Shown here one piece after another: positions 6,808-10,932 of a stretch of 10,932 nt of DNA; positions within the stretch are counted from its first letter, which is position 1; every line of letters begins with the position of its first letter. The notes under the pieces were generated by a model. That model was not told the origin of the DNA, searched no databases, and was given only the letters and a program-made list of their open reading frames with translations. The position numbers and the translations under genes were made by a program. The stretch is from Propionibacteriaceae bacterium (GTDB lineage: Bacteria > Actinomycetota > Actinomycetes > Propionibacteriales > Propionibacteriaceae). The DNA is taken from assembly GCA_003451975.1 (NCBI GenBank), contig DMIX01000403.1, positions 1 through 10,932 on the forward strand. The letters run 5' to 3'.

Positions 6808-6910
6808 CGCCCTCTGACGGCTGCCGCACTGCCGTTCACGGCGCTCCGAACTCCCCGCAGCAATCGGGCCGAAAAGACAGTGAGACGAATCGTCGGAAGT
6901 TGGTTGCGAG

Positions 6911-6938
6911 GCCCCTGCCTTGGTAGTTAGGTAGGGGC
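6911..6938 (+). promoter_or_regulatory. 10-bp inverted repeat abutting the EF-G2 start codon
   Basis: GCCCCTGCCT (6911-6920) and AGGTAGGGGC (6929-6938) pair over ten positions, with one G-U in RNA, around an eight-base loop; the second arm ends at the base before the ATG. If the region is in the mRNA, the hairpin would sequester the only ribosome-binding-like bases (AGGTAGGGG). If the gene is leaderless, as a weak TTGCGA (6904-6909), 17-bp spacer and TTAGGT (6927-6932) would allow, the repeat overlaps the -10 and would be a DNA operator. Confidence 0.55.
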
Positions 6939-9017
6939 ATGAGTTCAAAGGTGAGCGCTGCCTCAGTGCAGGTGAATAGTCCCGACGACGTCCGCAATGT
7001 TGTTCTGATAGGAAACGCCGGCTCCGGAAAGACCTCACTGTTCGAGCAGCTACTCAAGGCTCGGGTCGCCGGCTACCGCGGTGAGAAAGAGGATGCCGAA
7101 CGCGCCGCCCAGCTCTACCTGGCTTCGGTGGTCGCCGGCGACAAACAGGTCAATCTGCTCGACGCCCCCGGACACCCTGACTTCGTCGGTGAGTTGCGCG
7201 CCGGTATTCGGGCCGCCGACGCGGCCATCTTCGTGATCTCGGCAGCGGACGGTGTTGATGGTGCCGCCACCGCACTGTGGGAGGAGTGCACCGTGGCGAA
7301 TCTGCCGCGGATCATCGCGCTGACCAAACTTGACGCCGGGCACGCCGATTTCGATGCTGCGGTGGCCAACATCCAAGCCGCCTTCGGCGAGGGAGTCCTC
7401 CCCACCCACGTTCCCACCATGAATCCCGACGGCATCATCGGCAACATCGGACTGCTCACCTTGGAGGAGCACGACTACGCCAGCGGCTCCATGGTCACCC
7501 AGAAGCTGACCGCCGACGATTCCCACGTCGAGACCTATCGCGGTCCGCTGATCGAAGCGATCATCCAGGAGGCCGAGGACGACGGGCTGATGGATCGCTA
7601 TCTGGAGGGCGAGGAACTCGACACCAACTATCTGCTCGACGATTTGATGAAGGCCGTCGCCACCGCCAACTTGTTCCCGGTGATTCCGGTCGCCTCCAAC
7701 ACCGGCGTGGGTGTGGAGGAACTGCTGCGCCTCATCGAACATGGCTTCCCGACCCCGTCGCTGCACCCGAATCCGGCCGCAACAACCCCCAAGGGAGCGG
7801 AGCTGCCGACCCCCCCGACCGATCCGTCCGCGCCGCTGGTGGCGCAGGTGATTCGCACCACCACCGATCCTTTCGCCGGCAAGCTGTCGATGGTGCGCAT
7901 CTTCTCCGGCACCCTGACCGCCGACGATGTGCTGCACATCTCCGGTCACCGTCCCGAGAACGACGAATCCCACCCCGACCATGACGACGAAGAGAAGGTC
8001 GGACAGATCCAAGTCGCGGTGGGCACCAGCCTGGAACCGCGTCCGCAGGCTGTCGCCGGGGAGATCGTGATGCTCCCCAAGCTGACCACCGCGGAAACCT
8101 CGGACACCTTGTCGGCCAAGGAACGTCCTGCCTTGGTGGCGGCTTGGACGCTGCCCGAGCCGCTGCTGCCCTTGGCGATCCGAGCCGCCACTCGCAATGA
8201 CGAGGACAAGCTGGCCGGCGCCTTGCAGCGGCTGGCGGTCGAAGACACCACCGTCCGGCTGGATCGCGGCGGCAACGACCAACTGGTGCTGTGGACCACC
8301 GGGCAAGCCCACGCCGATCTACTGCTGGCCCGCCTCAGCGACCGCTACGGGGTGAAGGTCGAGCAGGAGGAGCTGAAGATTCCGCTGCGTGAAACCTTCA
8401 TCGCCAGGGCCACCGCGCTGGGACGCCATGTGAAGCAGTCCGGTGGCCACGGCCAGTACGCGGTGTGCAACATCGAGATCGAACCGCTGCCGCGCGGTGG
8501 TGGGTTCGAGTTCGTCGACAAGGTGGTCGGCGGTGCCGTGCCCCGCCAGTTCATCCCCAGCGTTGAGAAAGGCGTCAAAGCGCAGTTGGAGAAGGGCGCT
8601 TTCGCCGGATTCCCGATGGTCGACGTGCGGGTCACGTTGTTCGACGGCAAGTCGCATTCGGTGGATTCCTCCGACATGGCTTTCCAGATGGCCGGGTCGT
8701 TGGCGATCAAGGAGGCGGCGAACGCCAAGACCGTCGCGTTGTTGGAGCCGCTCGATGAGGTGACCGTGGTCATCGGCGAGGAATACCTCGGCGCGGTCAT
8801 GAACGACCTCACTGGACGCCGCGGACAACTGCTGGGTACCGATGCCGCCGGGCACAAGGCGATCATTAAAGCGCTGGTGCCGCAGTTGGAGCTGGCACGC
8901 TACGCCATTGATCTGCGGGGAATCGCGCTCGGTTCGGGCACCTTCACCCGCCAGTTCCACGGCTACGAATTGATGCCGGCGAACCTCACCGACAAGTACG
9001 CCAAGGCCAACGGCTGA
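6939..9017 (+). CDS. Elongation factor G-like protein EF-G2 (translational GTPase paralogue)
   Basis: A 692-residue EF-G paralogue of the actinobacterial EF-G2 type, not the primary translocase. The G domain has the P-loop GNAGSGKT (25-32) in place of the EF-G GHIDAGKT, DAPGHPDF (75-82) with the GTPase-activating His79 kept, and TKLD (129-132) instead of NKxD. The switch I segment is shortened: about 40 residues separate the P-loop from DAPGH, and the RGITI block of canonical EF-G is absent. Domain II holds an acidic His-rich insert at about 337-352 (ENDESHPDHDDEE). Domain IV begins near 476 (SGGHGQYAVCNIEIEP) and domain V near 597. From the literature as I recall it, the mycobacterial EF-G2 binds guanine nucleotides but lacks ribosome-dependent GTPase activity, so its role is unclear. 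The ATG follows a 10-bp hairpin and lacks a normal Shine-Dalgarno. The large antisense frames here are shadows. Confidence 0.9.
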   Translation: MSSKVSAASVQVNSPDDVRNVVLIGNAGSGKTSLFEQLLKARVAGYRGEKEDAERAAQLYLASVVAGDKQVNLLDAPGHPDFVGELRAGIRAADAAIFVISAADGVDGAATALWEECTVANLPRIIALTKLDAGHADFDAAVANIQAAFGEGVLPTHVPTMNPDGIIGNIGLLTLEEHDYASGSMVTQKLTADDSHVETYRGPLIEAIIQEAEDDGLMDRYLEGEELDTNYLLDDLMKAVATANLFPVIPVASNTGVGVEELLRLIEHGFPTPSLHPNPAATTPKGAELPTPPTDPSAPLVAQVIRTTTDPFAGKLSMVRIFSGTLTADDVLHISGHRPENDESHPDHDDEEKVGQIQVAVGTSLEPRPQAVAGEIVMLPKLTTAETSDTLSAKERPALVAAWTLPEPLLPLAIRAATRNDEDKLAGALQRLAVEDTTVRLDRGGNDQLVLWTTGQAHADLLLARLSDRYGVKVEQEELKIPLRETFIARATALGRHVKQSGGHGQYAVCNIEIEPLPRGGGFEFVDKVVGGAVPRQFIPSVEKGVKAQLEKGAFAGFPMVDVRVTLFDGKSHSVDSSDMAFQMAGSLAIKEAANAKTVALLEPLDEVTVVIGEEYLGAVMNDLTGRRGQLLGTDAAGHKAIIKALVPQLELARYAIDLRGIALGSGTFTRQFHGYELMPANLTDKYAKANG

Positions 9018-9032
9018 CGGTTGGGATTGAGC

Positions 9033-9058
9033 CCGAAGCTCAGCAGAATCGGCTTCGG
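9033..9058 (+). terminator. Possible EF-G2 terminator
   Basis: CCGAAGC (9033-9039) and GCTTCGG (9052-9058) form a perfect 7-bp stem with a 12-base loop, 15 bases after the EF-G2 stop. A competing smaller stem, TGAGC with GCTCA, overlaps it. No T-run follows. Confidence 0.4.
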
Positions 9059-9144
9059 TGTCGCCCATCCGGCGATTTCGTCAGCCAAGTCGACACCCAG
9101 CAGACAAGCCGAGCACACCCAGGCCTTCGTCCGCTCCCCGCTTC

Positions 9145-9255
9145 CGGCTGGTTGAGGAGCGAACGAAGTGAGCGTCTCGAAACCCCCGCACCGCAGTCCA
9201 CAAACCAGCCCGCGAGGTTTCGAGACAGTCGCTACGCGACCTCCTCAACCAGCCG
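9145..9255. repeat. Large palindromic intergenic repeat (REP/BIME-like)
   Basis: The left arm (9145-9184) and right arm (9216-9255) are inverted copies. The outer 15 bp (CGGCTGGTTGAGGAG against CTCCTCAACCAGCCG) and an inner 11 bp (GTCTCGAAACC against GGTTTCGAGAC) match perfectly, separated by 14 unmatched bases in each arm and a 31-base centre. The unmatched blocks each fold on themselves: the right holds GTCGC-TAC-GCGAC, and the left holds a weaker GC/AC-GAA-GT/GC stem. The single strand would therefore be a branched, Y-like structure. I recall this GGTTGAGGAG/TCTCGAAACC family as a widespread intergenic repeat in Propionibacteriaceae, Nocardioidaceae and Microbacteriaceae. It resembles units moved by a REP-associated Y1 transposase, but no such gene is in the window. 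Confidence 0.85.
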
Positions 9256-9346
9256 ACGGGATGGATCAGCCACCAAACGACCAGCCGAAGGGAAGTTCAG
9301 CTACTAAGCAAATGGCCGAGGGAGGACGGGGGGTCGAGGCACTGGC

Positions 9347-9394
9347 TCTGGGGCCTGACGAAGGGCGGACCAACCGGCCCCCGTCAGGCCCAGA
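9347..9394 (-). terminator. Terminator-like hairpin downstream of gabT
   Basis: GGGCCTGACG (9351-9360) and CGTCAGGCCC (9382-9391) form a perfect 10-bp stem. With one bulged G the pairing extends outward by three more pairs (TCTG/CAGA), covering 9347-9394. Inside the loop GGGC (9363-9366) and GCCC (9377-9380) can also pair. On the minus strand it begins nine bases after the gabT stop. No T-run follows on either strand. It probably ends the gabT transcript and may also stop read-through from the EF-G2 side. Confidence 0.6.
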
Positions 9395-9403
9395 ACGGAT
9401 CGA

Positions 9404-10738
9404 TCAGGCCAGAGCCTCGGCGAAGGACTCGGTGAGCACATCCATGGCGTCGTCGAGCAGGGCGAAGTCCATGACCAGCGGCGGCAGCATGCGAATCACA
9501 TTGCCGTAGCTGCCACAGGAGAGCATCAGCACGCCGCGGCGACCACAGGCGGCGACCACCGCCCTGGCCAAAGCCGCATCCGGGGCCTTGGAGCCGTCAG
9601 GATTCACCAACTCGATAGCCATCATGGCGCCACGTCCGCGCACCTCGCCGATCTGCGGGAACTGCTCGGCCAACCCGGTCAGGCGCGCCGTCAGGCGACC
9701 TCCGATCTCGGCGGCACGATCAGCAAGACCGTCGGCTTCCATGGTTTCGATGGCCGCCAGCGCGGCCACACAGGACAGCGGGTTGCCGCCGAAGGTGCCG
9801 CCCAGACCACCGGGCACTGCTGCGTCCATGATCTCGGCGCGACCGGTGAGCGCAGCGATGGGCAAGCCGCCACCCAGCGCCTTGGCGGAGGTGATCAGGT
9901 CAGGAACGACGTCTTCATGCTCGATGGCGAACCATTTTCCGGTGCGGCAGAAGCCACTTTGCACCTCGTCGGCGACGAACACGATGCCGTGCTCGGTGCA
10001 CCATTCGCGCAGTTTCTTCACGAAGCCCGGTGCTGGGACGATGAAGCCGCCCTCGCCTTGGATGGGCTCCAGCACCACGGCGGCGATATGGTCCTCGCCG
10101 ACCTGGATATGGGCCTTGCTGGCGAACTCGGCGAAGGCCTCCTCGGCGCAGTTTTCAGCACCGCCGGGCCAACGGTAGGAGTAGGCCATCGGCATGCGAT
10201 AGATCTCCGGGGCGAAGGGTCCGAATCCGTCCTTGTAGGGCTGAACCTTGGCGGTCATCGCCATCGTCAGATTGGTGCGTCCGTGGTAGGCGTGATCGAA
10301 CACGACGACTGCAGAACGACCGGTGTAGGCACGGGCCACCTTGACGGCGTTCTCCACCGCTTCAGCGCCCGTGTTGAACAGTGCCGACTTCTTCTCGAAA
10401 TCGCCCGGGGTCACGCGATCCAGGGTTTCGCAGACCTGGATGTAACTGTCGTAGGGGCTGACCATGAAGCAGGTGTGACCATAGCTGTTGGCCTGCTTGG
10501 TGACTGCCGCCACCACCCGCGGCGCGTTGTGGCCCACCGAAGCCACCCCGATTCCGGATCCGAAATCGATGTGCTGGTTGCCGTCGACGTCGACCAAGAT
10601 CGCGCCTTCGGCGGCCTCAATGTACAGGTCATTGCCACCGCTGACTGCTGAGGACACCGCGGCCTTGCGACGGGCCGCGAGCGCCACAGACTTCGGTCCG
10701 GGCAAACTGGTAGCAAGAATTCTCTTCTGCTCGATCAC
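9404..10738 (-). CDS. gabT: 4-aminobutyrate--2-oxoglutarate transaminase (class III PLP aminotransferase)
   Basis: Transfers the amino group of 4-aminobutyrate (and often 5-aminovalerate) to 2-oxoglutarate, giving the semialdehyde and glutamate; cytoplasmic and PLP-dependent. The 444-residue product carries the class III features: NTGAEAVENAVKVAR (from about 121), HAYHGRTNLTMAMT, EPIQGEGGFIVP (near 215-226), FVADEVQSGFCRTG with Asp257 for the pyridine nitrogen, and the Schiff-base Lys286 in ITSAKALGGGLPIAAL. GLGGTFGGNPLSCVAALA is the usual phosphate-binding region. I chose the GTG at 10736-10738 over the GTG at 10756: it overlaps the stop of the upstream gene as GTGA, has AGAGGA just before it, and gives VIEQKRILATSLPGPKS, the usual N-terminus. 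Substrate preference among GABA, 5-aminovalerate and related omega-amino acids cannot be read from the sequence; the lysine-type neighbour leaves 5-aminovalerate open. Confidence 0.9.
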   Translation of the reverse strand: MIEQKRILATSLPGPKSVALAARRKAAVSSAVSGGNDLYIEAAEGAILVDVDGNQHIDFGSGIGVASVGHNAPRVVAAVTKQANSYGHTCFMVSPYDSYIQVCETLDRVTPGDFEKKSALFNTGAEAVENAVKVARAYTGRSAVVVFDHAYHGRTNLTMAMTAKVQPYKDGFGPFAPEIYRMPMAYSYRWPGGAENCAEEAFAEFASKAHIQVGEDHIAAVVLEPIQGEGGFIVPAPGFVKKLREWCTEHGIVFVADEVQSGFCRTGKWFAIEHEDVVPDLITSAKALGGGLPIAALTGRAEIMDAAVPGGLGGTFGGNPLSCVAALAAIETMEADGLADRAAEIGGRLTARLTGLAEQFPQIGEVRGRGAMMAIELVNPDGSKAPDAALARAVVAACGRRGVLMLSCGSYGNVIRMLPPLVMDFALLDDAMDVLTESFAEALA

Positions 10739-10932
10739 TTTTCCTCTATTCCCCACGGGGAGTCATAGCCGGCCGGCGCCGCGCCGGCCAGCAGATCCAG
10801 GAACGGCACGGCGTCGAAGGACTCGGGGCCGCGAACACCCGCTCCTTGCCACACTCCGGTGGCAAGCAATTCCAGGGCGATCACCGGATTGATGGCGGTC
10901 TGCCACACCACGCATTGGGCGCCGTAGTTGGC
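10735..10932 (-). CDS. Saccharopine dehydrogenase-like protein (C-terminal part only)
   Basis: Only the last 65 residues are in the window; the gene enters from the right edge. They read ANYGAQCVVWQTAINPVIAL, then LELLATGVWQGAGVRGPESF and DAVPFLDLLAG, ending SPWGIEEK and TGA. The segments TAINPVIALELLA, GVWQGAGVRGPE and VPFLDLL are the C-terminal signature of the saccharopine dehydrogenase family (NAD(P)-dependent oxidoreductases of lysine metabolism and related substrates) as I know it. The stop overlaps the gabT start by four bases (GTGA), so gabT is translationally coupled to it. The catalytic and Rossmann parts are not visible, so the true substrate (saccharopine, lysine or a polyamine-related compound) is open. 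Confidence 0.75.
   Translation of the reverse strand, partial: ANYGAQCVVWQTAINPVIALELLATGVWQGAGVRGPESFDAVPFLDLLAGAAPAGYDSPWGIEEK

Larger units (their letters stand above)
9018..9403. other. 386-bp intergenic region between convergent genes
   Basis: No convincing gene lies here; the short open frames lack ribosome-binding sites and recognisable products. The region holds the two terminator-like hairpins at its ends and the large palindromic repeat at 9145-9255. In 9059-9144 and 9256-9346 I see nothing beyond G-rich and C-rich runs. Confidence 0.7.

Noticed and set aside
7050..8312. Minus-strand frame of 420 codons opposite EF-G2
   Set aside because: Gly/His/Val-rich shadow composition with no family motifs; the opposite strand encodes a full-length GTPase.
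9018..9403. CRISPR array or insertion sequence in the intergenic gap
   Set aside because: No regularly spaced direct repeats, and no transposase or target duplication; the structure is a single inverted pair.
9168..9509. 113-codon plus-strand frame running through the palindromic repeat into gabT
   Set aside because: Composed of repeat sequence and gabT antisense; no ribosome-binding site or family motif.
10739..10756. GTG at 10756 as the gabT start
   Set aside because: No Shine-Dalgarno, and it lies inside the upstream coding region, whereas the GTG at 10738 gives a GTGA overlap and the usual N-terminus.

Overview
The window is a chromosomal segment of a high-GC Gram-positive bacterium, most likely an actinobacterium near the Propionibacteriaceae or Nocardioidaceae. 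Four things point there: a GTG-started rplM followed by an rpsI with an acidic N-terminal extension; a GTP-binding EF-G paralogue of the actinobacterial EF-G2 type; a leaderless-type promoter on gltA; and a GGTTGAGGAG/TCTCGAAACC palindromic repeat that I remember from intergenic regions of these families. The assignment below phylum level is an inference. I see no tRNA, rRNA, CRISPR array, transposase or phage gene.

Layout, left to right. Minus strand: rpsI (S9, C-terminus off the left edge) and rplM (L13), an operon read leftwards from a well-formed promoter at 1013-1041. Next is a divergent intergenic region with a 60-bp dyad that has a perfect 22-bp core. Plus strand: a tight two-gene unit, a DUF1839-type protein and a glycoside hydrolase family 2 (beta-mannosidase-like) protein, 3 bp apart; then gltA (citrate synthase) from an apparently leaderless promoter; a regulatory-looking 204-bp gap with a promoter, a possible 25-codon ORF and a perfect 12-bp-stem hairpin; a DUF6891-like protein; and an EF-G2 paralogue whose start codon directly abuts a 10-bp hairpin. 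A 386-bp gap between convergent genes holds a large palindromic repeat and two terminator-like hairpins. Minus strand at the right end: gabT (4-aminobutyrate aminotransferase type) and the C-terminal end of a saccharopine-dehydrogenase-like gene, overlapping by 4 bp.

How the genes fit together. rplM-rpsI is the standard ribosomal pair. The saccharopine dehydrogenase-like gene and gabT form a translationally coupled catabolic unit, probably for lysine or omega-amino acids, feeding amino groups to glutamate. gltA supplies the TCA cycle and appears to be transcribed alone. The least understood part is the DUF1839-GH2 pair. I recall these two families sitting beside carrier-protein aminoacylation genes in proteobacteria, yet here no ligase, carrier protein or acyl-CoA dehydrogenase lies next to them. 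The EF-G2 and DUF6891 genes have no obvious partner in the window. All functional statements rest on recognition of motifs by eye; no database search was run.
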